Origin: Streptomyces musisoli
GTDB lineage: Bacteria; Actinomycetota; Actinomycetes; Streptomycetales; Streptomycetaceae
NCBI RefSeq assembly: GCF_016741855.1
Contig: NZ_JAERRH010000010.1
Location: 124,001-188,000, forward strand
Reading direction: 5' to 3'
DNA length: 64,000 nucleotides
The position numbers and the translations under genes are program-made. Below the pieces are notes generated by a model. The model did no database searches. It saw only the letters and a program-made list of their open reading frames with translations, and had not been told where the DNA came from. Of the stretch, positions 25,725 to 35,078 are shown piece after piece; the stretch's first letter is position 1; each line of letters opens with the position of its first letter.

Positions 25725-27098
25725 GTGGACGACGACTTCTGGTCCGGTGTCGGTGTGGACCTGCGGCTCGAACCCGACGCGGTGGACGGACGCCGGGTCG
25801 GGCTGGAGCGGGCGCTGCGGGACGCCGTGCGGGACGGGCGGCTCACGCCCGGCACCCGGCTGCCGGCCACCCGGCGGCTCGCGGCCGACCTCGGGATCTC
25901 GCGCGGCACCGCCAAGGCCGCCTACGACCAGCTCGTCGCCGAGGGCTATCTGACGGCACGGCAGGGCTCGGGTACCCGGGTCGCCGAGCTGCCCGCCGTG
26001 CGGACGGAGGAACCGGGAACGGCCGCACACGCGCGTGCGCCCCGTTTCGACCTGCGCCCCGGCAGCCCGGACGTCGGCGCGTTCCCGGCGGCGGCCTGGC
26101 TGCGGGCGCTGCGCCGCGCCGTGGCGACGGCCCCGTCACCGGCGTACGACTACGGCGACCCGCGCGGCCGCCCCGAGCTGCGCGCCGCGCTCTCCGGCTA
26201 TCTGGGCCGGACGCGCGGGGTGCTCGCGCCGCCGGAGCGGATCGTCGTCACCTCCGGGTACGTGCAGGGCCTCGCGCTGCTCACGCGGGTGCTGGGCGGC
26301 GCCGCCGTCGCCATGGAGGACCCCGGGCTGCCGTTTCACCGGGAGGTGGTCCGGCACAACGGCGGAACGGTGCTGCCGGTCCCGGTCGACGCCCACGGGG
26401 TACGCCCGGGGGAGCTGGGCGAGGTGGCGGCCGTGGTGGTCACGCCGGCCCACCAGTACCCGACCGGGGTGACCTTGCACCCCGAGCGGCGCCGGGCGCT
26501 GACCGACTGGGCCCGCGCGCGGGGCGGGCTGATCGTCGAGGACGACTACGACGGCGAGTTCCGCTACGACCGGCAGCCGGTCGGCGCCCTGCAAGGCATG
26601 GCACCGGACCACGTCGTCTACCTGGGCACCGCCTCCAAGACGCTCGGCCCCGCGCTGCGCCTCGGCTGGATGGTGCTGCCGCCGCACCTGGCCGCCGCGG
26701 TCGCCGAGGCCAAGCTGCACAGCGACCACCACACCGAGACGATCGGCCAGCTCGCGCTCGCCGAACTCATCGTCAGCCACGCCTACGACCGCCACGTACG
26801 CGCGTGCCGGCTGCGCTACCGGCGGCGCCGGGACCAGCTGCTGGACCGGCTCGGGGCGCGGCGGAGCGTGCACGGGATCGCGGCCGGGCTGCACGCGCTG
26901 ATCGAGGTGCCGGACGAGGCCGGGGTGCTGGCCCGCGCGGAGGCGGAGGGCCTGGCGCTCGGCACCCTGGGCGAGCACTGGCACACCCCGGGCCCCGGCC
27001 GGCCGCAGGGACTGGTCGTCGGCTACGGCACGCCCCGGGAGCGGGCGTACCCGGAGGCGCTGGAGGTCCTGGCGAAGGTACTGGAGACCAGCGGCTGA
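25725..27098 (+). CDS. MocR-type (GntR helix-turn-helix + aminotransferase) regulator
   Basis: The 457-residue PLP-dependent regulator has a GntR winged helix (~20-85: LRDAVRDGRLTPGTRLPATR and LGISRGTAKAAYDQL) fused to a class-I aminotransferase fold (~105-455). The PLP lysine is in YLGTASKTLGPALRLGW and the Asp in VEDDYDGEFRYDR. Such proteins sense amino acids or vitamin B6 through PLP. GTG 25725 is the best start; GTG 25707 is also in frame. No B6 or GABA gene is adjacent. The last codons and stop lie inside a 32-bp tandem duplication. Confidence 0.88.
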   Translation: MDDDFWSGVGVDLRLEPDAVDGRRVGLERALRDAVRDGRLTPGTRLPATRRLAADLGISRGTAKAAYDQLVAEGYLTARQGSGTRVAELPAVRTEEPGTAAHARAPRFDLRPGSPDVGAFPAAAWLRALRRAVATAPSPAYDYGDPRGRPELRAALSGYLGRTRGVLAPPERIVVTSGYVQGLALLTRVLGGAAVAMEDPGLPFHREVVRHNGGTVLPVPVDAHGVRPGELGEVAAVVVTPAHQYPTGVTLHPERRRALTDWARARGGLIVEDDYDGEFRYDRQPVGALQGMAPDHVVYLGTASKTLGPALRLGWMVLPPHLAAAVAEAKLHSDHHTETIGQLALAELIVSHAYDRHVRACRLRYRRRRDQLLDRLGARRSVHGIAAGLHALIEVPDEAGVLARAEAEGLALGTLGEHWHTPGPGRPQGLVVGYGTPRERAYPEALEVLAKVLETSG

Positions 27099-27146
27099 AC
27101 CGGCAGCGGGCGGCGGAGACCAGCGGCCGAGCCGGCGGCGGGCGGT
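27083..27146. repeat. 32-bp duplication spanning the MocR stop codon
   Basis: GGAGACCAGCGGCTGAACCG starts unit 1 at 27083. Unit 2 at 27115 repeats it with the stop mutated to CGAG. The copy continues past the coding end, so the gene tail itself was duplicated. Confidence 0.75.
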
Positions 27147-27195
27147 CCGTGGAAGGGACGAAGACCGCTCCCGCCCGGCCGGCCGGGCGCGTGCG

Positions 27196-27639
27196 CTACG
27201 CCGTGAGCAGCGAGGGATCCTTCTTCCACTTGAGGATCTTGTCGAAGCTGACCACCGTCCCGCCGCGGCCGGGCTTGGCCCCGATGTGGACGTGGTCGGC
27301 GAGTTCCCGGATGAGGCAGAGGCCGCGTCCGTGCTCGGAGTCCGGGCGGGCGGGCCGCAGGTCCTGGGTGCGGGTGAAGCCGGGACCGGAGTCGGCCACC
27401 TCGATACGGCACTTCTCCCCGTCGAGGTACGCGGTCACCCGGTAGGCCTCCGAGACACCGGGCGCGTGGTTCCCCCCGTGTTCCACGGCGTTCGCACAGG
27501 CCTCGCTGAGGGCGACCGACAGGTCGTACGAGATCTCCGGGTCGACGCCCGCCGTCTCCATCGTGCCGATCAGCAGCCGCCGTGCGAGCGGCACGCTCGC
27601 GGCCTCGCGCCGCAGATGGAGTGACCACCAGATGCTCAT
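27196..27639 (-). CDS. HATPase (RsbW/SpoIIAB-like) ATP-binding protein
   Basis: The compact 147-residue protein is one GHKL domain: the N-box LSEACANAVEHGG (~45-57) holds the Mg-ATP Asn, then VADSGPGF (G1) and HGRGLCLIRELADHV (G2). This is the family that phosphorylates anti-anti-sigma factors or binds sigma factors. ATG 27639 is chosen; GGAGG lies just upstream on the minus strand. It is single-domain and unlinked to a sigma gene. It could respond to the PP2C phosphatase at 22447, which is inference only. Confidence 0.9.
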   Translation of the reverse strand: MSIWWSLHLRREAASVPLARRLLIGTMETAGVDPEISYDLSVALSEACANAVEHGGNHAPGVSEAYRVTAYLDGEKCRIEVADSGPGFTRTQDLRPARPDSEHGRGLCLIRELADHVHIGAKPGRGGTVVSFDKILKWKKDPSLLTA

Positions 27640-27825
27640 GCTCCAGCCTCCTGGCCGCGGCTCGACATACCGTTACGTATTGCCGCCCGTGAGTGGCCGT
27701 AAGCACTCCGTTGACGTGACGCCGCCCATACGGTCGATGCGCCGGGGGAGGAATCGGTGTATGAGGGACGGCTCAGACCACCTGCCGTACACGGCGAGTG
27801 AGGGCAGTGCGATGATGACCCCGCC

Positions 27826-28695
27826 ATGACTGCCCCCCACCCGTGCACGGCGCGTCCCGGAGCCGGGCTCCGGATCCTGCGGGCCGCGGTGTTCGCCGCG
27901 GTCTGCGTCGTGTTGGCCGCGGGCGGGCACAGTCTGGCCTCCTGCGCGGGCGTGCCGCTGTGGACGCTCGGTGCGGGCTTCCTCGGTTCCCTGCTGCTCG
28001 TGGCACCGCTCGCCGGACGGGCCCGCTCGCTGCCGGGCATCGCGGCGCTCCTCGCCGTCGGCCAGACCGTGCTGCACACGCTGTTCGGGCTGGGCGGGCA
28101 CGGGGCCGCGATGGCCTCCGGCGGGATGCCGATGGGGTCCATGAACGGCACCGTGACCACCGGGTCCACCGGCTTCACGGGCGCACTGAGCGACAACGCG
28201 CTGGTCGAGCAGGCCACGCGGCTCGTGTGCGGCTCGACCCCGGCGTCCCTCACCCCGGGACACGCCTTCCGGCTGCTGCTGGACGCGCGGCTCATAGACC
28301 GCTCCGGCCGGCCGACGGCCGCAGCGGCCATGCTCCAGCATGCCCACGACGCCGCCGGCGCCTCGGCCGGCCTGCTGCCCTCGCTGCCGATGCTGCTCGG
28401 CCACGTGCTCGCGGCCGTCGCCGCCGGCTGGCTGCTGCGCCGCGGGGACCTGGCCGTGCTGCGGCTGATCGAGCTGTCGGCGCATGGAGTCACGGAGGGG
28501 GCGCTCGTCCGGTCCCTGCGCGCCGCACTCGCGCTGACGCGCGCCCTGTGCGCCGGTCTGCTGCCCGTCGGCGGGCCCGGCCCGCGCGCGCCGCGCCGCC
28601 ACCGGGACGACGCCCCGGCACCGCACACCGCCGTACTCCAGCACACGGTGATCCGGCGCGGCCCGCCCGCCGCCGCGTTCCTCCTCGCCGCCTGA
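27826..28695 (+). CDS. Putative membrane protein of the copper locus (289 aa)
   Basis: About five hydrophobic segments are seen (~20-38, ~48-65, ~72-88, ~190-205 and near the end). A Met/Gly/His-rich loop GGHGAAMASGGMPMGSMNG lies at ~91-109 and could bind copper. Two more His occur in MLQHAHDAAG. It comes first in the run that continues with YcnI, Sco, PCuAC and CopC-CopD, with a 171-bp gap before YcnI. No family name is certain. I infer a copper-related membrane protein from the Met-rich loop and position. Confidence 0.7.
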   Translation: MTAPHPCTARPGAGLRILRAAVFAAVCVVLAAGGHSLASCAGVPLWTLGAGFLGSLLLVAPLAGRARSLPGIAALLAVGQTVLHTLFGLGGHGAAMASGGMPMGSMNGTVTTGSTGFTGALSDNALVEQATRLVCGSTPASLTPGHAFRLLLDARLIDRSGRPTAAAAMLQHAHDAAGASAGLLPSLPMLLGHVLAAVAAGWLLRRGDLAVLRLIELSAHGVTEGALVRSLRAALALTRALCAGLLPVGGPGPRAPRRHRDDAPAPHTAVLQHTVIRRGPPAAAFLLAA

Positions 28696-28866
28696 CACGA
28701 CGCGAACCACTCCAGCGGACCCCGAAACGGGGAGCCGGACAGGAGGGCCGCCGTCGTGCGGCGCACGCGTGCGCACATCGGTCCGGGCCGCCACGAGTGG
28801 CCCGTCCTCGCGCACGCGTACTCCTGATCACCAACGGAACCCACCCCGACTGGAGTGCTCCCTGCC

Positions 28867-29598
28867 ATGAAGGCTTCTCGTATCGCCGCCGCCACCGTCG
28901 TCGCCGGCTCGGCCGTCCTCGCCCTGTCCGCCCCCGCCTTCGCGCACGTCTCCGTGCAGCCGGAAGACACCGCGGCCAAGGGCGGTTACGCGGTCGTCGA
29001 CTTCAAGGTCCCGAACGAGCGCGACAACGCCTCGACCACCAAGATCGAGGTGAGCCTCCCGGCCGACCACCCGATCGCCTCGGTGATGCCGCAGCCGCTC
29101 CCCGGCTGGAAGATCGACGTCACCAAGTCGAAGCTGGACAAGCCCCTGACCATGCACGGCGAGAAGATCGACGAGGCCGTCACCAAGGTCACCTGGACCG
29201 CCGACGGCAAGGGCATCGAGCCCGGCTACTTCCAGAAGTTCCCGATCTCCCTGGGCGCCCTGCCCGAGGACGCGGACCAGCTGGTGTTCAAGGCGATCCA
29301 GACGTACTCCGACAAGGAGGTCGTGCGCTGGATCGAGGTGCCGCAGGAGGGCCAGGACGAGCCGGAGAACCCGGCCCCGGTCCTGGAGCTGTCCGCCGCC
29401 ACCGACGACCACCACGGCTCCGCGAGCGCGGCCGGGGCCGACGACAAGACCGGCAAGACCGAGAAGACGGCCGCCGCCGAGGACTCCGACAGCGGCACCG
29501 ACACCACCGCGCGCGTGCTCGGCGTGGCCGGCATCGTCATCGGCATCGCGGGCGTGGCCTACGGCGTCCTCGCGGGCCGTCGCCGGACCGCCGCCTGA
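28867..29598 (+). CDS. YcnI-like copper-binding protein (DUF1775)
   Basis: The 243-residue protein has a signal peptide (~1-25, ending PAFA) and a mature end that begins HVSVQPEDTA. That N-terminal His is a copper ligand in YcnI proteins, and a Trp in PLPGWKI completes the site. A Lys/Thr/Asp-rich spacer (~180-210) precedes a C-terminal membrane helix (GIVIGIAGVAYGVLAG) and basic tail. It sits outside the membrane and passes or senses copper. ATG 28867 gives the full signal peptide. Confidence 0.9.
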   Translation: MKASRIAAATVVAGSAVLALSAPAFAHVSVQPEDTAAKGGYAVVDFKVPNERDNASTTKIEVSLPADHPIASVMPQPLPGWKIDVTKSKLDKPLTMHGEKIDEAVTKVTWTADGKGIEPGYFQKFPISLGALPEDADQLVFKAIQTYSDKEVVRWIEVPQEGQDEPENPAPVLELSAATDDHHGSASAAGADDKTGKTEKTAAAEDSDSGTDTTARVLGVAGIVIGIAGVAYGVLAGRRRTAA

Positions 29599-29702
29599 GC
29601 CCTCGTTCCGCGGCGCGCACCGGGCGTCGTGCCGGGCCCTCCCACGACGCCCCCGCACGACCCCGGTGCGCGCCGGAGTACACACATCTGGGACATTTTC
29701 CT

Positions 29703-30356
29703 ATGCGCAAGAAGACGTTCGCCGCGGCCGCGCTGCTCGCCGCCGCCACGCTGACCCTCTCCGCCTGCGGCAACGGGGACGACGACAAGTCGCCGGTCGC
29801 CGTGGTCTCGGGCGGCTCCGGCTCGGGCAGGGCCGCCACCGTCCTCGACCAGCCGTTCACCAAGCCGGACCTGGTCCTCACCGACACCCACGGCAAGAAG
29901 TACGACCTCCGCAAGGAGACCAAGGGCCACCCCACCCTGGTCTACTTCGGCTACACGCACTGCCCCGACATCTGCCCGACGACGATGAGCAACATCGCCG
30001 TCGCCAAGAAGGCGCTGCCCAAGGCCGAGCAGGACGACCTGCGGGTCGTGTTCGTCACCACCGACCCCGGCCGCGACACGCCCGCCGAGCTGGGCAAGTG
30101 GCTCAAGGGCATCGACCCTCGGTTCATCGGCCTGACCGGCGACTTCAGCAAGGTCCAGGCCGGCGCCCGGTCGCTCCACATCGCCGTCGAGCCGACGACG
30201 AAGGACGAGAACGGCAAGCTCGTCTCGATGCACGGCACCCAGGTGATCGCCTTCTCCCCGAAGACCGACGCCGGTTACGTCCTCTACGGCGAGTCCGCCA
30301 CGGTCGACGACTACACCAAGGACCTGCCCAAGCTCGTCGAGGGAGCCAGGCCGTGA
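29703..30356 (+). CDS. sco: Sco1/SenC copper chaperone lipoprotein
   Basis: The 217-residue protein has a lipoprotein signal (LTLSACGN, Cys ~21) and a thioredoxin-like Sco domain. The copper Cys pair is in THCPDICPTT and the His is in SMHGTQ, all needed for CuA-site delivery. It donates copper to cytochrome oxidase or other exported cuproenzymes. It overlaps the next gene by GTGA (30353-30356), so translation is coupled. Confidence 0.94.
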   Translation: MRKKTFAAAALLAAATLTLSACGNGDDDKSPVAVVSGGSGSGRAATVLDQPFTKPDLVLTDTHGKKYDLRKETKGHPTLVYFGYTHCPDICPTTMSNIAVAKKALPKAEQDDLRVVFVTTDPGRDTPAELGKWLKGIDPRFIGLTGDFSKVQAGARSLHIAVEPTTKDENGKLVSMHGTQVIAFSPKTDAGYVLYGESATVDDYTKDLPKLVEGARP

Positions 30357-30820
30357 GGCGCGGTGCCGCCCTGACCGCCGCCGCGCTCGCCGGCGCCATG
30401 GCCCTGACGGGCTGCTCCGGGTCCGGTTCGAAGTCGGGTGCGGGCGAGGCCGAGCTGTCCGTCAGCTCGCCCTACATGCCCCAGCCGGTCTCCGCCGACA
30501 TGGCCGCCGGCTTCCTGACGATCACCAACGAGGGCGGCGCCGAGGACACGCTGACCTCGGTCACCAGTGACGTCGCCGGCCAGGTCACCATGCACAGCAC
30601 CACCGGCGGTGCCATGGCGGAGAAGTCCTCCTTCTCCATACCGGCCCACGGCCGGCTCGTGTTCACGAGCGGCGGCAACCACCTGATGTTCGAGGAGCTG
30701 AAGCGGGCGCCGAAGCAGGGCCAGACGGTCGCCGTGCGGCTCACCTTCGCCAAATCCGGGCCCCTCACCGTCGAGATGCCGGTGAAGTCCGCGACGTACA
30801 ACCCGTCGACCGGCCACTGA
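30353..30820 (+). CDS. PCuAC-type copper chaperone lipoprotein
   Basis: The 155-residue lipoprotein (signal MALTGCSG) has the PCuAC copper motif H(M)x10Mx21HxM: VTMHSTTGGAM and then GGNHLMF. It picks up Cu(I) outside the membrane and hands it to Sco. In S. lividans the corresponding locus is, as I recall, where ECuC is encoded. GTG 30353 overlaps the sco stop. CopC-CopD follows after 13 bp. Confidence 0.92.
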   Translation: MRRGAALTAAALAGAMALTGCSGSGSKSGAGEAELSVSSPYMPQPVSADMAAGFLTITNEGGAEDTLTSVTSDVAGQVTMHSTTGGAMAEKSSFSIPAHGRLVFTSGGNHLMFEELKRAPKQGQTVAVRLTFAKSGPLTVEMPVKSATYNPSTGH

Positions 30821-30833
30821 GGGAGGGACCACC

Positions 30834-32753
30834 GTGACCCGGACCATCGCCCCCCGCCTGCGGATCCTGCTGCTGCTGTGCCTCGCCGTCACCGGCGCGC
30901 TGCTGGCGGGCGCCGGACCGGCCTCCGCCCATGCGGCGCTGACCGGCAGCGACCCCGCGCAGGGGGTGGTGGCCGACAAGGCGCCCACCCAGGTGTCGCT
31001 CACCTTCTCCGAGAAGGTGGCCATGAACGACGACTCGCTGCGCGTCCTCGACCCCCGCGGCAAGCCGGTCCAGACGGGCAGCCCCGTGGGCGTGAGCGGG
31101 ACGACGTACGCCGTGAAGCTCAAGAGCGGCCTGGCCAAGGGCACCTACACCGTCACCTACCAGGTCGTCTCGGCGGACAGCCACCCCGTCGCCGGCGCCT
31201 ACACCTTCTCCATCGGGGCGCCCTCGCAGACCGTCGTCTCCGGCACCGGACCGACCGCGGGCGGCGGGGTCGTGGGCTGGCTCTACGCCTTCGGACGGTA
31301 CGTGTCCTACGCCGGCTTCATCGTGCTCGCCGGCGGCGCGGCCTTCGTGCTCGCCTGCTGGCAGCGCGGCGCCGGGGTGCGGGCCCTCCAGCGGCTGGTC
31401 GTCGGCGGCTGGGTCGCGCTGACCGCGGCCACCCTGTGGCTGCTGCTCCTGCGCGGCTCGTACACCGGCTCGGGCAAGGTCGCCGACGTCTTCGACCTCG
31501 ACCTGCTCGGCCAGGTGCTCCAGACCAAGACCGGAGCCGCGCTGGTCTCCCGGCTGCTGCTGCTCGCCGCCGCCGCGCTGTTCGTCGCCGTCCTCTTCGG
31601 CGCCTACACCCGGCGGGAGGAGGGCACGGAGAAGCGCGACCTGACCTTCGGGCTCGCGGTCGGCGGAGTGGTCGTCGCGGCCGGGCTCGCGACCAGCTGG
31701 GCCATGGCCGAGCACGCCTCCACCGGGCTCCAGCCGGGCATCGCCATGCCGGTGGACGTCGTCCACCTGCTGGCCGTCGCCGCCTGGCTGGGCGGCCTCA
31801 CCGCACTGCTGGTCGCGCTGTACCGGGCGCCCGCCGAAATCCCGGTCGAGGCCGCCGCCGTACGCCGCTTCTCCCGGCTGGCCTTCGGCTCCGTGCTCGC
31901 GCTCGTCACCACCGGCGTCTACCAGTCCTGGCGGCAGCTCGGCTCCTGGTCGGCGTTCACCGAGACCCGCTACGGGCAGCTGCTGCTGGTCAAGATCGGG
32001 CTGGTGGCGGTGCTGGTCGGCGTCGCGGTGACCTCCCGGCGGTGGACGGGACGGCTCACGGACCGGACCGGCGCCGGGAAGGCGAAGCCGGACCGGGCCC
32101 GCAAGGAACAGGTCGCGGCCTCGCGGGCGGCCGGCAAGACCGGCGGCAAGGGCACCGGCAGCGGTGACCCCGAGCGCGCCGCCCAGCTCGCCCGGCAGCG
32201 CGCGGCCGTCGACGCGGCCCGGCGAAAGCACCTGCGGGACGCCGACCCGAACCGGTTCGGGCTGCGCCGCTCGGTGCTCGCCGAGGCCGGTGTCGCCATC
32301 GTGCTGCTCGCCGTCACCACCGCGCTGACCCAGACCGAGCCCGGCCGCACCGAGCAGGAGGCCAAGGCGGCCACCTCCGCGGCGGCCGGCTCCGGCACCT
32401 CGGCGACGTCCGGCGCGCTCACCCTGGACATGCCGTTCGACACCGGCGGCACCGACGGCAAGGGCGTCGTCAGCATCGACCTCGACCCCGCGCGCGTCGG
32501 CGGCAACGAGATGCACGTCTACGTCCAGCGGCCCAACGGCCGGGCCTTCGACATCCCCGAGGTGAAGGTCTCCTTCACCCTGGAGGCGCAGAAGATCGGC
32601 CCGCTCTCCGTGAACCCCGACCACATCACCACCGGACACTGGTCTGCGAACGGGGTGCAGATCCCCGTGGCGGGCGACTGGAAGATCGCCGTCACGGTAC
32701 GCACCTCCGACATCGACCAGGCGACCGTCTCCAAGAACGCGCAGATCGGCTGA
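30834..32753 (+). CDS. CopC-CopD fusion copper-handling membrane protein
   Basis: The 639-residue protein has a signal peptide and mature AHAALTGSDPAQG (CopC N-terminal His copper ligand, ~31), a CopC beta-barrel (~31-125, second site SADSHPVAGAY), eight or so membrane helices of the CopD type (~140-410), a basic cytoplasmic loop (~405-470), one more helix, and a C-terminal YtkA-like beta domain (~520-639). It moves copper across the membrane. GGGAGG lies eight bases before GTG 30834. The DyP gene follows after 8 bp. Confidence 0.92.
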   Translation: MTRTIAPRLRILLLLCLAVTGALLAGAGPASAHAALTGSDPAQGVVADKAPTQVSLTFSEKVAMNDDSLRVLDPRGKPVQTGSPVGVSGTTYAVKLKSGLAKGTYTVTYQVVSADSHPVAGAYTFSIGAPSQTVVSGTGPTAGGGVVGWLYAFGRYVSYAGFIVLAGGAAFVLACWQRGAGVRALQRLVVGGWVALTAATLWLLLLRGSYTGSGKVADVFDLDLLGQVLQTKTGAALVSRLLLLAAAALFVAVLFGAYTRREEGTEKRDLTFGLAVGGVVVAAGLATSWAMAEHASTGLQPGIAMPVDVVHLLAVAAWLGGLTALLVALYRAPAEIPVEAAAVRRFSRLAFGSVLALVTTGVYQSWRQLGSWSAFTETRYGQLLLVKIGLVAVLVGVAVTSRRWTGRLTDRTGAGKAKPDRARKEQVAASRAAGKTGGKGTGSGDPERAAQLARQRAAVDAARRKHLRDADPNRFGLRRSVLAEAGVAIVLLAVTTALTQTEPGRTEQEAKAATSAAAGSGTSATSGALTLDMPFDTGGTDGKGVVSIDLDPARVGGNEMHVYVQRPNGRAFDIPEVKVSFTLEAQKIGPLSVNPDHITTGHWSANGVQIPVAGDWKIAVTVRTSDIDQATVSKNAQIG

Positions 32754-32761
32754 ACCACACC

Positions 32762-34042
32762 ATGCCTGACCAGTCCATACGGGAGGCCCGTACCCCCGGC
32801 GCCCCGGCGGCGGAGCCCGCGTCCGGCGCCGGCGGCGTCTCCCGGCGCGCCCTGCTCGGCACCGCCGGCGCCACCGGGCTCGTCCTCGGCGCGGCCGGCG
32901 CGGCCGCGGGATACGCCGCCGCGCCCGCCGGGCCGACCCCGCTGACCTCCGTGGGCTCCGGCCGCGCGGTGTTCCACGGGAAACACCAGCCCGGCATCAC
33001 CGAGGGCCTCCAGGCATGCGGCCATCTCGTCGCCTTCGACCTGGCGGCCGGCGCGGGCCGCAAGGAGGCGGCGGCCCTGCTGCGCCGCTGGTCGGCAACG
33101 GCCGAGCGGCTGATGGCGGGCGAGGCCGCCCCGCACGACGACACCGGTGTGGCCCGGGACGCCGGGCCGTCCTCGCTGACGATCACCTTCGGCTTCGGGC
33201 ACGGCTTCTTCGCGCGGACCGGCCTGGAGAAGCAGCGGCCCGCCGCCCTCGACCCGCTGCCGGACTTCTCCTCCGACCGGCTCGACAAGTCCCGCAGCGA
33301 CGGCGACCTGTGGGTGCAGATCGGCGCGAACGACGCCCTGGTCGCCTTCCACGCCCTGCGCGCGCTCCAGAAGGACGCCGGCTCGGCCGCGCGGGTGCGC
33401 TGGCAGATGAACGGCTTCAACCGCAGCCCGGGGGCCACCGCCCACCCCATGACGGCCCGCAACCTCATGGGCCAGATCGACGGCACCCGCAACCCCAGAC
33501 CGGCCGACGCCGACTTCGACCAGCGGATCTTCGTGCCCGCCTCGGGGGAGCCCGCGTGGATGGCGCACGGCTCCTACGCCGTCGTACGCCGCATCCGCAT
33601 GCTCCTGGACGACTGGGAGAAGCTGTCGCTCTCCGCCCAGGAGCAGGTCATCGGGCGCCGCAAGGCCGACGGGGCGCCGCTGTCCGGCGGCTCCGAGACG
33701 ACCCCGATGGACCTGGAGAAGACCGGCGCCGGGGGCGACCTCGCCGTCCCGCTCAACGCGCACGCCCGGATCACCCGGCCGGACCGCAACGGCGGCGCGG
33801 CCATGCTGCGCCGTCCCTTCTCCTACCACGACGGCATCGACACGGACGGCACACCGGACGCCGGTCTGCTCTTCGTCTGCTGGCAGGCGGACCCGCTGCG
33901 CGGCTTCGTACCGGTGCAGCGCAAGCTCGACCGGGGCGACGCGCTGTCGAAGTTCATCCGGCACGAGGCGAGCGGCCTGTTCGCGGTGCCCGGCGGGGCG
34001 GCGAAGGGCGAATACGTCGGCCAGCGGCTGCTGGAGGGGTGA
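32762..34042 (+). CDS. dtpA: Tat-exported dye-decolourising heme peroxidase (DyP, A-type)
   Basis: The 426-residue protein has a twin-arginine signal (SRRALLGTAGATGLVLGAAG, ~27-46) and the DyP domain with the GxxDG motif as MGQIDGTRNP (~235-244; distal Asp) and a proximal-heme region near SYHDGIDTDG. It oxidises dyes or substrates with peroxide after folded export. In S. lividans the DtpA gene sits beside sco and the copper chaperone, and the same order here supports the name. It is the last gene of the copper run. Confidence 0.92.
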   Translation: MPDQSIREARTPGAPAAEPASGAGGVSRRALLGTAGATGLVLGAAGAAAGYAAAPAGPTPLTSVGSGRAVFHGKHQPGITEGLQACGHLVAFDLAAGAGRKEAAALLRRWSATAERLMAGEAAPHDDTGVARDAGPSSLTITFGFGHGFFARTGLEKQRPAALDPLPDFSSDRLDKSRSDGDLWVQIGANDALVAFHALRALQKDAGSAARVRWQMNGFNRSPGATAHPMTARNLMGQIDGTRNPRPADADFDQRIFVPASGEPAWMAHGSYAVVRRIRMLLDDWEKLSLSAQEQVIGRRKADGAPLSGGSETTPMDLEKTGAGGDLAVPLNAHARITRPDRNGGAAMLRRPFSYHDGIDTDGTPDAGLLFVCWQADPLRGFVPVQRKLDRGDALSKFIRHEASGLFAVPGGAAKGEYVGQRLLEG

Positions 34043-34122
34043 ACCGGGCTCAAACCACACGGTCGAGTGGCTTTCGCGAGACACGGGCGACGGCTCCCCC
34101 TAGGGCCATTAGGGTGAGGGAC

Positions 34123-35055
34123 ATGCCAGCGAGCTATGCCTATCTCGGCCCGGAGGGCACCTTCACGGAGGTCGCCCTGCGCACGCTCCCGGAAGCGGCC
34201 ACCCGGGAGCTGATCCCGTACGTGTCGGTGCAGTCCGCACTGGACGCGGTCCGGGCCGGTGAGGCCGAGGCGGCGTTCGTGCCGATCGAGAACTCCGTCG
34301 AGGGCGGCATCACCACCACCCTGGACGAACTGGTCGCGGGCGAACCGCTGATGATCTACCGCGAGGTGCTGCTGTCGATCACCTTCGCGCTGCTGGTCCG
34401 GCCGGGCACGAAGCTCGCGGACATCAAGACGGTCTCCGCCCACCCCGCGGCCCAGCCGCAGGTGCGCAACTGGCTGCGCGCGAACCTCCCGGACGCCCTC
34501 TGGGAGTCCGCCGCCTCCAACGCGGACGCCGCCCGTCTGGTCCAGGAGGGCCGCTACGACGCCGCCTTCGCGGGCGAGTTCGCGGCCGCCCGGTACGGCC
34601 TCGAGGCGCTGGAGACCGGGATCCACGACGCGGAGAACGCGCAGACCCGGTTCGTGCTGGTCGGCCGTCCGGCCCGGCCGGCCGCGCCCACCGGCGCCGA
34701 CAAGACCTCGGTCGTGCTGTGGCAGCGGGACGACCATCCCGGCGCGCTGCGCGATCTGCTCGGCGAGTTCGCCTCCCGCGGTATCAACCTGATGCTGCTC
34801 CAGTCCCGGCCGACCGGTGCCGGTATCGGCAATTACTGCTTCTGCATCGACGCCGAGGGCCATATCGCCGACCGGCGGATGGCGGAGGCGCTGATGGGGC
34901 TGCGGCGGATCTGTCTCCAGGTGCGTTTCCTCGGTTCCTATCCGCGCGCGGACATCACCCCGGGCGAGGCCCGGCGGACGCTGCCGGGGACGTCGGACGA
35001 GGAGTTCATGGCGGCGGCCGACTGGGTGGCCCGCTGCCAGGACGGCCGCTTCTAG
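34123..35055 (+). CDS. pheA: Prephenate dehydratase
   Basis: The 310-residue enzyme converts prephenate to phenylpyruvate in phenylalanine synthesis. The catalytic PDT domain (~1-185) includes YLGPEGTFTE, PIENSVEGG and AAVAA-like TR segments (NAQTRFVLVG with the catalytic Thr-Arg). The C-terminal ACT domain (~200-285) with HPGALRDLL and GxNL-type GINLMLLQSRP binds phenylalanine for feedback. No chorismate mutase part is fused. ATG 34123 lies eight bases after TAGGGT, so the transcript may be leaderless or nearly so. Confidence 0.95.
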   Translation: MPASYAYLGPEGTFTEVALRTLPEAATRELIPYVSVQSALDAVRAGEAEAAFVPIENSVEGGITTTLDELVAGEPLMIYREVLLSITFALLVRPGTKLADIKTVSAHPAAQPQVRNWLRANLPDALWESAASNADAARLVQEGRYDAAFAGEFAAARYGLEALETGIHDAENAQTRFVLVGRPARPAAPTGADKTSVVLWQRDDHPGALRDLLGEFASRGINLMLLQSRPTGAGIGNYCFCIDAEGHIADRRMAEALMGLRRICLQVRFLGSYPRADITPGEARRTLPGTSDEEFMAAADWVARCQDGRF

Positions 35056-35078
35056 CCGGTCTTACCTGCATACGAACG

